From the IMG/VR virus record IMGVR_UViG_3300009370_000029, positions 1 to 60,411 of that record: DNA of 60,411 bases; one strand, written 5' to 3'. How positions within the stretch are numbered: position 1 is the first letter of the stretch; every line of letters begins with the position of its first letter. The DNA is from a virus. Both the position numbers and the translations under genes were made by a program. Positions 25,087 through 32,222 of this stretch are shown here, piece after piece. A model generated the notes under the pieces. That model saw nothing but the letters and a program-made list of their open reading frames with translations, did no database searches and was not told the origin of the DNA.

Positions 25087-25091
25087 TTTCT

Positions 25092-25274
25092 CTATAGCTC
25101 CAATTCTTCCACGATGACATCCAGGGCTTCCAGGACTTTCATCTCCATCAGTTCGGCTGTGTCGCCCGTGATCTTGCCGTCGTCCAGCATTGCACCAACA
25201 TCGTGCTTATGCTCTTCCAGAGCAACCTCGATGGCTGCAATCACTTCGCCTCTTGTCAATTTCTCACTCATCAT
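25092..25274 (-). CDS. Small acidic helical protein
   Basis: From ATG 25274 (or 25271) the protein is 60 residues: MMSEKLTRGEVIAAIEVALE, then a helix-turn-helix-like acidic body ending VIVEELEL. No family is recognised. It follows a complex hairpin with a U-run (25346-25423) and precedes the sigma-like gene by 5 nt. Confidence 0.5.
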   Translation of the reverse strand: MMSEKLTRGEVIAAIEVALEEHKHDVGAMLDDGKITGDTAELMEMKVLEALDVIVEELEL

Positions 25275-25345
25275 TTCTTTCTTTCTTTGAATAAAAAATA
25301 TGTGTGCGGTGATGGGAAAGATTGACACTCAATGAAGCCCCCCAA

Positions 25346-25423
25346 TAAAAAGGGCCGGGAACCGTGTACTTCATCTTCCCCCATCGGCCAAACGTCACCG
25401 CTCGTTTGGTGAAATTGGTTCCC
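25346..25423 (-). terminator. Branched hairpin followed by U-run
   Basis: On the minus strand GGGAACC (25417-25423) pairs with GGTTCCC (25357-25363) around an inner hairpin CCAAACG/CGTTTGG (25388-25409). GGCCCTTTTTA follows, so the element could terminate or attenuate transcription from the 25426-25617 gene into the zinc-ribbon operon. Confidence 0.55.
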
Positions 25424-25425
25424 TT

Positions 25426-25617
25426 CTATACCGTTCTTCTAACAACGATTTCCGAAGAGGAAATAACCTCTGCGATCTCGCTAAATTTGATTTCAACAAA
25501 CTCGTTACCGTCTTCGGTCGAGCCCCAGAAAGAAGCTCCGTGGATTTCTTCTACGCAAACCCAGACGGTCGGAGTGAAGCTGGGGCGAACAAAGTCGCCG
25601 ATATTGATTCTCTTCAT
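25426..25617 (-). CDS. Small beta-rich hypothetical protein
   Basis: The 63-residue protein, MKRINIGDFVRPSFTPTVWV onward, has alternating hydrophobic strands (VWVCVEEI, SSEIVVRRTV), like a small SH3-type barrel. No family is recognised. It is separated from the genes on both sides by over 100 nt and may be early, given the promoter upstream at 26060-26088. Confidence 0.5.
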   Translation of the reverse strand: MKRINIGDFVRPSFTPTVWVCVEEIHGASFWGSTEDGNEFVEIKFSEIAEVISSSEIVVRRTV

Positions 25618-25752
25618 TTTATTACCTCAAGAATCATCAAGTAAAAAGAAAAGCAGGAGAAAACTCGTCACATGGGCTATCGCCCAAGGTGCGAAATAAC
25701 AAACCAAAACAACCGAAAGACTAAAACCGAAACTTAGTAGGGGGTGCATTTT

Positions 25753-26022
25753 CTACTTCAGGCCCTGGATCAGAGTCCGGGCGATTTTTTCTGTTCTTGC
25801 AAGGGCGACAAAATTACCCTCTGCATCCTCGACGACCCATCCAGCACGGTATCGTTCAATTCTGTGGTCATCGGTGTTGAGTGCGATCCATTTCAATGCG
25901 TCGAACCAAAACCGCTTGTACTTGGTGTCGCACTCCTCGCGCGAGCGGATGCGAAACTTCGGAAGGAGGTCGGGGTCGTAGAAAATGGTGGAATTCATTC
26001 TTGCTGTGTATTGTTGCTTCAT
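25753..26022 (-). CDS. Small hypothetical protein, first gene after an early promoter
   Basis: The 89-residue protein begins MKQQYTARMNSTIFYDPDLL and contains RAGWVVEDAEGNFVALARTE, a beta-hairpin-rich stretch. No family is recognised. It is the first gene after one of the three near-identical CCCTTGACA-17-TATACT promoters, so strong early expression is likely. A GAGAGAG ribosome site is visible. Confidence 0.55.
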   Translation of the reverse strand: MKQQYTARMNSTIFYDPDLLPKFRIRSREECDTKYKRFWFDALKWIALNTDDHRIERYRAGWVVEDAEGNFVALARTEKIARTLIQGLK

Positions 26023-26059
26023 TATTTGATGGTTTCTCTCTCAATTGTTGACATACTAA

Positions 26060-26088
26060 AGTATACCTCAGATCGTGGGGGATGTCAA
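26060..26088 (-). promoter_or_regulatory. Strong sigma70 promoter (family copy 1)
   Basis: TTGACA (26083-26088), 17 bp, TATACT (26060-26065) on the minus strand, with flanks CCC before and GAGG before the -10. It is almost identical to copies at 27782 and 30344. Confidence 0.85.
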
Positions 26089-26121
26089 GGGATTCTGGTA
26101 AATAACCGTAAAATAGTTTAG

Positions 26122-26517
26122 CAGGAAAAAAATTGCTCCAGGAAAAATTTTGCGGTCCGTTAAACTGTGTTACCTCTCTTCCCCATAGTGTTAGGGGGGC
26201 TAGCCGTTAGGGGTGTCACGGTTAATAACGCATTAACATTCCATTTGTTAACCGCACTTTAGAGTGTCCGCAATAGCATCGCAATTGTGAAAAGGACTGC
26301 GCTCCCATCGCATAGTGCGCGGAGCGTGATAGCGTAAATAGTTGAATCGGTCATGGTGTGCGTGTGTGTGTGAAATAAGTGCGCGCGACCCCCAAAGGGG
26401 AAACCACTAGCCCTCAGGGGCCGCGCGCTATAAAAGTGTGGTGAGAGGTGCTCCGCGTCTGGGCTGCTATGCATAGCAGCCGCTTACATGTCACGCGGAG
26501 CTCCCTCTGTGATGCTA
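26122..26517. other. Non-coding region with multiple nested hairpins
   Basis: No gene is supported in this 396-bp stretch. It holds several strong inverted repeats. GCGCGCG/CGCGCGC (26381-26387 and 26422-26428) closes two small hairpins, CCCC-AAA-GGGG and CCC-TCA-GGG. GCTCCGCGT/ACGCGGAGC (26450-26458 and 26493-26501) closes the perfect 20-bp palindrome GGCTGCTATGCATAGCAGCC (26462-26481). A CGCTCC/GGAGCG pair lies near 26300-26325. The layout suggests a structured RNA or a protein/replication site; I cannot tell which. Confidence 0.5.
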
Positions 26518-27744
26518 CTAGAACGGCGTCAGGTCTTCTCCTTCCTCGGTGCGAGGCGCAGCATCCGCAGCTTCGGCGGCGTCTGACCCATCCTCGCTTG
26601 ACGCATTATCGTCAACCTTTGTATACAGATCCATGAAGGAGGATTTCGTCTCCTCGTCGAACCGGTTGAGGCAGTACGTGATGGCCTTCAGGCGATCCGC
26701 CCAAATGCCGTACGCTTTCGCGATGTGGACGAGCCGTCGAGTCGCGATGACCTCATCCACGCCGCCCTCGTAGAAGGTTTTGCGGATAATGTCGGCCCAG
26801 GCGACCAGCTTCTCGGCAAAATCGTCATCCGGGCGACCAGCTGAGGTCAGCTCCTTTTTGACGATTTTCCGCTCGACGGCCATCGAGGGATATTCCTGCT
26901 CCATCGTGATCGGAAACCGTTCGAGCATGGCTTCATTCATGATGTTGGTTCCGACGAAGCGGCCATCATCCGAGCCCTTGCCCTTGGTGTTCGCGGTTGC
27001 GAGGATCGTGAAGCCGGGAGCCGGTTTCACAATTTCATTGATCTTTTTGAGAAGGATTGGCTTTCCTTCGAGGATCGGCTGAAGGCACATGAGTTTTTCA
27101 TCGCCGAGGTCGACCTCGTCCAGGAGCAGCACAGCCCCACGGCGCATGGCCTCGACCACGGGGCCGTCGAACCACACGGTTTCACCGTTGTGGAGACGGA
27201 AACCACCCAGAAGGTCGTCCTCGTCCGTCAACTTGGTGATATTGACGCGGAAAAGCTCGCGCTTGGCTCGCGCGCAGGCTTGCTCGACCATCAGGGTCTT
27301 GCCGTTGCCGGAAAGCCCGGTGATGAAGGTCGGATAAAACATCCCCGACCCGATCAACTGGGCGACATCCTTGAAATAGCCGAAAGGCACGTAATTGTCG
27401 AATTTCGCGGGGATCGCGCACTCGGTCAGGCTCGAGGCTTTCGCGAGAACCACGGGATCCACAGCGGGCGCAGCCGCGATGGGCGCAGGGGCCGCAGGTG
27501 CGACGGGAGCCGCGACCGTAGGCGCGCTGGGCGCAGGCGTTGCAGCCGCTCCCTCGACGGGGATGGTGAACCGTCCGCGACCAGCGCGGAAAGTCTTATC
27601 ATTGATAATCCACCAGGGGCGGGTCGCGCCTCCCATGGATTCGCAGATAGCGTCAATCTCGGGATATCCGACGACTGACCCTGCGGGATGACCGAGCGCC
27701 GCGGCGGCGTCGACCCATGCACGTTGTTTCTCTTTGAAAATCAT
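26518..27744 (-). CDS. cobS: CobS/MoxR-like AAA+ ATPase
   Basis: The 408-residue protein has an N-terminal domain with PWWIINDK, an Ala/Pro-rich linker (residues about 70-105) and a MoxR-type AAA+ core: Walker A GLSGNGKT near residue 145, LLLDEVDLGD as Walker B and ATANTKGKG as sensor 1. CobS-like ATPases power cobalt chelation with CobT in cobalamin synthesis, and phage homologues are common in marine T4-likes. Paired with the VWA protein upstream it probably forms a MoxR-VWA type chaperone complex; the target is unknown. The gene is markedly GC-rich. Confidence 0.8.
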   Translation of the reverse strand: MIFKEKQRAWVDAAAALGHPAGSVVGYPEIDAICESMGGATRPWWIINDKTFRAGRGRFTIPVEGAAATPAPSAPTVAAPVAPAAPAPIAAAPAVDPVVLAKASSLTECAIPAKFDNYVPFGYFKDVAQLIGSGMFYPTFITGLSGNGKTLMVEQACARAKRELFRVNITKLTDEDDLLGGFRLHNGETVWFDGPVVEAMRRGAVLLLDEVDLGDEKLMCLQPILEGKPILLKKINEIVKPAPGFTILATANTKGKGSDDGRFVGTNIMNEAMLERFPITMEQEYPSMAVERKIVKKELTSAGRPDDDFAEKLVAWADIIRKTFYEGGVDEVIATRRLVHIAKAYGIWADRLKAITYCLNRFDEETKSSFMDLYTKVDDNASSEDGSDAAEAADAAPRTEEGEDLTPF

Positions 27745-27781
27745 GTTCTATGTGGTTTCCTTCATCTCAAGTAACAGAGGG

Positions 27782-27810
27782 AGTATACCTCAGCCCCCAG
27801 GCAATGTCAA
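27782..27810 (-). promoter_or_regulatory. Strong sigma70 promoter (family copy 2)
   Basis: TTGACA (27805-27810), 17 bp, TATACT (27782-27787), giving a leader of about 30 nt before the CobS-like ATG. It is preceded by a T-run and the palindromic element at 27821-27903. Confidence 0.85.
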
Positions 27811-27820
27811 GGGTTTTGAC

Positions 27821-27903
27821 AAAAAAGATTCTTCAATGAAATCAAGCACTTAGGGCACTTTCCACCGTAAGTGCTTGAAATCATTGATGAATTTAGTTTA
27901 ACA
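27821..27903. repeat. Palindromic intergenic element, copy A
   Basis: Arms CAATGAAATCAAGCACTTA (from 27834) and TAAGTGCTTGAAATCATTG (from 27868) enclose a 15-nt loop. The segment TTAGGGCACTTTCCACCGTAA is the reverse complement, with one mismatch, of the loop segment of copy B at 30390-30465. On the minus strand the hairpin is followed by a six-T run, so it could also act as terminator for the CobT-like gene. Confidence 0.75.
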
Positions 27904-27919
27904 TCGGTCATGTGGGGCC

Positions 27920-30337
27920 TCACGAGGAGATCAGCTCCGTGAACTTTCGGAGGACGACTCGATTCCGCAGCTTGCCCTTCGAGGTCGACCGGAATGCGCG
28001 AGAAATGTCGGATTTCTTGGCTCCGACCAACTCATCTCCGAGACGCTCCTCGACCTCATCCTCGTTGCCGAGAATCATGTAGTGCTGGTCCCAGCCTTCG
28101 GGCGAATCCTCGATGGTGAAGCCGCCTTCCTTCTTGGCTTCCTTCCATGCAGCATTGGCTTCGGTCTCGACCGTCTGCCAGTCGTTCCGATCAGTATGTG
28201 CATTCTTGTAGGCGTACTTGAATCCGCTAGCCTTGGGGCTGGTGACATACATATTCACGACCTTAGAGCCAGTCCGAAGCCGTACAATCTCCAGCAGCGC
28301 AGGGAACTGGCCGCGCCCGTGATCGATCACAAACTCCTTGTGGGACTTCCGCTCGCGCAGGATGACCCGAGCCGGACCACCGTAGCGGTTGCGGCTTGCA
28401 TCCGAGTTGTGATAGGAGTTGAGGTTCCCACCGCATCCGTCAGTCAGGAAGACGGTGTTAACAATCTGAACCCTATTATCAGCACGGAATTTGTTGACAA
28501 TGGGGATCGCTGTAATCACAGCCTCGGAGAGCGGCGTGCCGCCCAGCCCGACCCAGCTGGGAACGGGGAAGCTGACGGACGCTCCGCGAGAGTAACCGTG
28601 ACCGAAGCCACCGCGCAACATGATCAGGGACAGGAGCATGTTCTGGAAATCGCTCTTGGTGCCCTTCGATCCAGCGAGGTGCAGCAGGTTGAAGTATTCT
28701 CGGCGAAAGGTGGCATCACCAGTCTCCAGGTGATTCTCATGCATCCGATCCTTGCAGACCCGACCATTCTCGGACCACAGACCCTTGTCCGCAGAGTCGG
28801 AGAAGCCGTAGACATCGAAGGGAATGTTGACCTTTTTACAGAAAAGGACGAGGTTCAGGATCTGCCCCAGCGTGTCCTCCATGTTAGAGGACATAGAGCC
28901 AGACCAATCCACGAACATCACCAGCCCATGGTTCTTACCATCAGCGACATCCGTGATTTTCTTGAAAAGATCATCATTCCATTTGTAAGAATGAATCTTG
29001 GCCATGTCAAGCGTCCCAGACCGTGCAGTCGTGGAGCGACGGTGCGAGTCCGCAGCCTTTCGCATCTCGAATTCCTTAACCAGGTAATTGATAACCTTGC
29101 CGTTATCACGCCGGAAGGAAGCAAGGGCTTTCTTGGCATCGTCGAGGGACGACATCTTGTATTTTTCGAGACTCCGGAGCTGGGCCGCGAAGATCTTAGC
29201 ATGAGGGATGATGATCGTGTCCAGATCGAAAGCCGCATCCTTGGGGATCTGCGCGTAGAGGGGATCCTCGTGAGAGGCATCCGTGTTGACCAGCTTCTCC
29301 TCGTTTTTACGCTGGGCTGCATCGGTCTCGGACCACGGGTCGCCCTGGGTGCGTCCATCGCTTCCATCAGTGTTGCGACCGGAGCCAGTCTCATCCGCTT
29401 TGCCGTCGCCGGAAGTGGGATCGCTATCCGAATCATCCTTGTCGGAGCTGTCCGCATCGGTGTCAGCCGATCCAGCCTCAGCCTCGTCCTCGGACTCATC
29501 GGAGTCGGAGCCAGAGCCCTCACCGTCCTCGGTGTCATCGCCGTCACCATCCGAGTCGGAACTATCATCGGAGGTGTTATCTCCGTCCTCATCATCGGAA
29601 GAGGACGAACCGTCCGAATCCTCGTCGGATTCATCGTCGTCGGAGGGCTCGAAACCCTCGCCCATCTCGCCTTCCTCGTCGGAGGGCTCGTCCGAGCTAG
29701 GACCGTAGTTAACATCGTCGGACGAATCCGTCTCGGCCATCTGGTCCTTCATGAGGTCCCAGAGGTCGGAAGCGATGGACTCTACATCAGCCCAGGACTC
29801 AGCCGCAGCCGTGCGATCCACGAAGGGCTGCTCCTCGTCCGTGAACTTGACGCCCATGGCCACGCCACCCTTGAAGTGCATGTTAATCCGATCGATCAGA
29901 CCGAATGAATTAACATCCCGTCCGTTGAGACCGAAAAAATCGCGATCCAGGAGCTCCTTGTAGCCCTGGGTGAAAGCCTTGCGGCCTCCCGGAAACTTCC
30001 GTTTCATCTTTTTTTCGATGCGCGCATCCTCGATCACATTAAGGAAGCCCTTGAAATTGGGACCCTTGGTCTTGTCGGATACAGCACCGTGCCACCCCGC
30101 GAGCGGAGTAAACAGAGCATGACCGTCCTCGTGCATCACCAGGAGGTCGTAAATGTCTTCGGAGATCCCAGTCCAGTTGGGCAGGATCAGGATGCGATCC
30201 TTAAGGTCGAAGGCTGCGGTCGTCGCATCCGCGCGGTGCTCGATGGAGATGTCCTCGGTCGCCAGGAGCTTGGCGAGCCGTGATTTGGACTCTGCGGAGA
30301 TCGCATGGATGTCTGCCTTGAGGTGTTTTTCGATCAT
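27920..30337 (-). CDS. cobT: CobT-like protein: HExxH domain, acidic linker, VWA domain
   Basis: The 805-residue protein has an N-terminal zincin-like motif HEDGH (residues 69-73) with IEDARIE near 101-107 as likely third ligand. Residues about 205-350 are a very Asp/Ser/Glu-rich linker. The C-terminal VWA domain has the MIDAS motif DWSGSMSS near residue 480 and a later LTDGCGG. CobT-like VWA proteins pair with CobS/MoxR ATPases, here the next gene. The promoter's -10 ends about 7 nt before the ATG and no ribosome site is visible, so a leaderless mRNA is predicted. The gene is GC-rich. Confidence 0.8.
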   Translation of the reverse strand: MIEKHLKADIHAISAESKSRLAKLLATEDISIEHRADATTAAFDLKDRILILPNWTGISEDIYDLLVMHEDGHALFTPLAGWHGAVSDKTKGPNFKGFLNVIEDARIEKKMKRKFPGGRKAFTQGYKELLDRDFFGLNGRDVNSFGLIDRINMHFKGGVAMGVKFTDEEQPFVDRTAAAESWADVESIASDLWDLMKDQMAETDSSDDVNYGPSSDEPSDEEGEMGEGFEPSDDDESDEDSDGSSSSDDEDGDNTSDDSSDSDGDGDDTEDGEGSGSDSDESEDEAEAGSADTDADSSDKDDSDSDPTSGDGKADETGSGRNTDGSDGRTQGDPWSETDAAQRKNEEKLVNTDASHEDPLYAQIPKDAAFDLDTIIIPHAKIFAAQLRSLEKYKMSSLDDAKKALASFRRDNGKVINYLVKEFEMRKAADSHRRSTTARSGTLDMAKIHSYKWNDDLFKKITDVADGKNHGLVMFVDWSGSMSSNMEDTLGQILNLVLFCKKVNIPFDVYGFSDSADKGLWSENGRVCKDRMHENHLETGDATFRREYFNLLHLAGSKGTKSDFQNMLLSLIMLRGGFGHGYSRGASVSFPVPSWVGLGGTPLSEAVITAIPIVNKFRADNRVQIVNTVFLTDGCGGNLNSYHNSDASRNRYGGPARVILRERKSHKEFVIDHGRGQFPALLEIVRLRTGSKVVNMYVTSPKASGFKYAYKNAHTDRNDWQTVETEANAAWKEAKKEGGFTIEDSPEGWDQHYMILGNEDEVEERLGDELVGAKKSDISRAFRSTSKGKLRNRVVLRKFTELISS

Positions 30338-30343
30338 GTGGGG

Positions 30344-30372
30344 AGTATACAGAACATCCTCGAGGAAGTCAA
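30344..30372 (-). promoter_or_regulatory. Strong sigma70 promoter (family copy 3), predicted leaderless start
   Basis: TTGACT (30367-30372), 17 bp, TATACT (30344-30349). Transcription should begin at or next to the A of the ATG at 30337. Confidence 0.85.
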
Positions 30373-30382
30373 GGGATATGCA

Positions 30383-30470
30383 GAAAAAAGATTCCTCAAT
30401 GAAATCAGCTAGTTACGGTGGAAAATGCCCTAAGTAGCTGAAATCATTGAGGAACATAGTTTAGCAGGGG
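30383..30470. repeat. Palindromic intergenic element, copy B
   Basis: Arms CCTCAATGAAATCAGCTAG and the matching CTGAAATCATTGAGG (30437-30452) enclose TTACGGTGGAAAATGCCCTAA, the inverted version of the copy A loop. Both copies end in a TAGTTTA(G/A)CA tail, which also appears at 26115-26124. Confidence 0.75.
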
Positions 30471-30922
30471 GGATGTGGTAAGCTGCCGGTCCCTGGGAGC
30501 GCAGGCGGGGATCCCTCGGCTGAATACTTAAAAAAGGCTTTTATATAGTAAATACGATACGGAGCGTCTCGTATGCCCCTTCAGACGCTCCCTCCCTCGT
30601 GGATTATGCATTGTAGGAGCATTGATCTTTACTCTATTCAATACAATACTTATAAGTTTTGGGTGCAATATGTACTCATTAGGAATCAACCGAAGCCTCT
30701 AACTAGTTGATTTCATTGAGGTTTCATTCGACCAGTCACCCATTTACCATGCATTTTTGAACACCCCATTGTTTAATATGTTTTTAAGTGCTCTCAATAG
30801 GATATGTAGGGATTCTGGTGCACGGAGACGCTCCCTCCCTCTTGATTCCATGCTCTCTGGGAGCTCCTCACTTAATGTCGTTGTGAACACGTATTAAGTT
30901 GGGATCTAAATCGCAACAAGAT
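30471..30922. other. Non-coding region with repeats
   Basis: No gene is supported. It contains a hairpin GGAGCGTCT/AGACGCTCC (30561-30591), two 18-nt direct repeats GACGCTCCCTCCCTC(G/T)TG (30584-30601 and 30827-30844), each part of a GCTCC...GGAGC stem, and a half copy of the palindromic element arm (TAACTAGTTGATTTCATTGAGG-like, 30700-30721). Confidence 0.5.
30584..30844. repeat. Pair of 18-nt direct repeats
   Basis: GACGCTCCCTCCCTCGTG at 30584-30601 recurs at 30827-30844 with one mismatch. A similar CTCTCCCTCGTGG lies near 33860. Each is followed within about 25 nt by GGAGC, allowing a hairpin. Confidence 0.6.
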
Positions 30923-31132
30923 TTATATGTCTTTTACCTCACCACGGGCAGCAGCGTCGACCTTCTTTTGGGACTTTGCCCACTTGGTGGCTTTTTGCTT
31001 GTTTCTGAATCCACTGGACACAGGCATCCATTGATTGCCTCCTGTGTGCCCCATTGCATACCATAGCTTGTCGCTTGGGTTTTGTCTTACGATATACTTT
31101 TCTACCATAAGGTATTCGTTGAATGATTTCAT
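30923..31132 (-). CDS. MKSF-leader small basic protein
   Basis: The 69-residue protein begins MKSFNEYLMVE then KYIVRQN. Removing the 11-residue leader leaves a small basic, Trp-containing domain (LWYAMGHTGGNQWMPVSSGF, then a KATKWAKSQKK helix). The leader ends in a glutamate as expected for gp21-type processing. The ATG overlaps the stop of the next MKSF gene (ATGA), so at least four MKSF genes form one operon. A packaged DNA-binding protein is the likely role. Confidence 0.65.
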   Translation of the reverse strand: MKSFNEYLMVEKYIVRQNPSDKLWYAMGHTGGNQWMPVSSGFRNKQKATKWAKSQKKVDAAARGEVKDI

Positions 31133-31599
31133 TTTATTGCCTTCCGTGTGAACTTAAAGATTGTTTCATCCCCGGCATCCTTTACACTCAGCTTGTATCC
31201 ATGCTTCCTTGCAAACATCTTGGCAAAGCGAGAATAGATTTTGGAGCGGGCTCCTGTTCCTGATCCTTCGGATTTGTCGGCCTCGAATTCTATTCTATCA
31301 GGATTGACATCCTTGACAAATGCATCAAATATTTGGGCCACAGTCCCAAGGACTCGGATGGCACTTGTGCCTTCTGTTCCGGTGAGCCCCATTGAATCAT
31401 CGCGGGCCCCAAATAAATGAAACACAACTTGCCAATGTTGGTCGCCATACACGTCAGCCTGAAAGACGTATTTACTGCTTTTTTGTGCCGTGTTGAATGT
31501 GGCTCGCCATTGAGTCCTTGAATCTCTTGAACCGGTGCGTTTCCAGCTGTATGGGCGATTGCCTACTTCATGTAGGTGCCATTGGACAAAGGATTTCAT
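31129..31599 (-). CDS. MKSF-leader protein
   Basis: I start at ATG 31599 because the protein then begins MKSFVQWHLHE / VGNRPYSW, matching the leader family with an LHE cleavage site; the frame is open further upstream but has no leader there. The 156-residue protein contains IFDAFVKDVNPDRIEFEADK and a basic helix SKIYSRFAKMFARKHGYKL. Similar segments occur in virion proteins of environmental T4-like phages. The function is unknown. Confidence 0.65.
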   Translation of the reverse strand: MKSFVQWHLHEVGNRPYSWKRTGSRDSRTQWRATFNTAQKSSKYVFQADVYGDQHWQVVFHLFGARDDSMGLTGTEGTSAIRVLGTVAQIFDAFVKDVNPDRIEFEADKSEGSGTGARSKIYSRFAKMFARKHGYKLSVKDAGDETIFKFTRKAIK

Positions 31600-31604
31600 T
31601 ATTA

Positions 31605-32222
31605 CTACTTTGGCCTCCCCATCATTATTTTTAGTTTCCTTCCGGCTCCTGTTAGGACTCTCTCGTACCATCCATTGACCCCTGGATACTTTCCATTTGG
31701 ATTCTCTCCGACCCATTTGATTTTCTTTCCAGGAAGGAGTTTCTTGACCTGATCTTCGTCGGTGACAACAGGAATCCCCTTGTATCGTGTCAAGAGAATA
31801 TGGGCAATGGCATCAGAGAGTTCGCCATAATTTCCTTTTTGTCTAAGAATCTTGGCTGTCTTGTTCAGCATGATGCTCTTGGCGGCCGCAGACCCATCCG
31901 TTGCGCTGCCTGAAAATTTGGTTCCACCTGGCCCCTTTTTTGAAAACTGCACGGCGTCTAGGTCTGGGTCTTTGTCGATGTCATTGACAATCCATTGGGT
32001 GAAATCAGAAGGCAGGTCCTCTGGCTTGGAGAAATCGACATATCCCCCAATAGGCGCATAGGTCTTTGTGATGAGGTCATAGATGTCCTGGGTCACATCA
32101 TTGTTTTTTCCAAGGACTCCTAGAGGAACCTTCGCCCATTTGCGTTTCTTGCCCCCGGTGATTCTTGCAACCGAATCATCATTTTTTTCTGTGATCCTAA
32201 TGTAGCCGATAAAGGATTTCAT
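31605..32222 (-). CDS. MKSF-leader structural-type protein
   Basis: The 205-residue protein begins MKSFIGYIRITE / KNDDS, with ITE as probable cleavage site. The body contains TYAPIGGYVDF, DDLDAVQF-like and VGENPNGKYPGVNGWYERVL blocks that I associate with an uncharacterised virion-type domain of T4-like cyanophages. It overlaps the upstream MKSF gene by 4 nt. The activity is unknown. Confidence 0.65.
   Translation of the reverse strand: MKSFIGYIRITEKNDDSVARITGGKKRKWAKVPLGVLGKNNDVTQDIYDLITKTYAPIGGYVDFSKPEDLPSDFTQWIVNDIDKDPDLDAVQFSKKGPGGTKFSGSATDGSAAAKSIMLNKTAKILRQKGNYGELSDAIAHILLTRYKGIPVVTDEDQVKKLLPGKKIKWVGENPNGKYPGVNGWYERVLTGAGRKLKIMMGRPK

Noticed and set aside
24331-25290. 319-codon plus-strand open frame
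   Set aside because: It runs antisense across three tightly packed minus-strand genes and its translation shows no recognisable family.
26381-26501. CRISPR-like or integrase attachment array
   Set aside because: The repeats are inverted and unequal, with no regular spacers and no integrase gene nearby.
28082-29908. 608-codon open frame on the plus strand
   Set aside because: It is antisense to the CobT-like gene. Its openness follows from high GC and the Asp/Ser repeats of the real gene, and it shows no domain or ribosome site.
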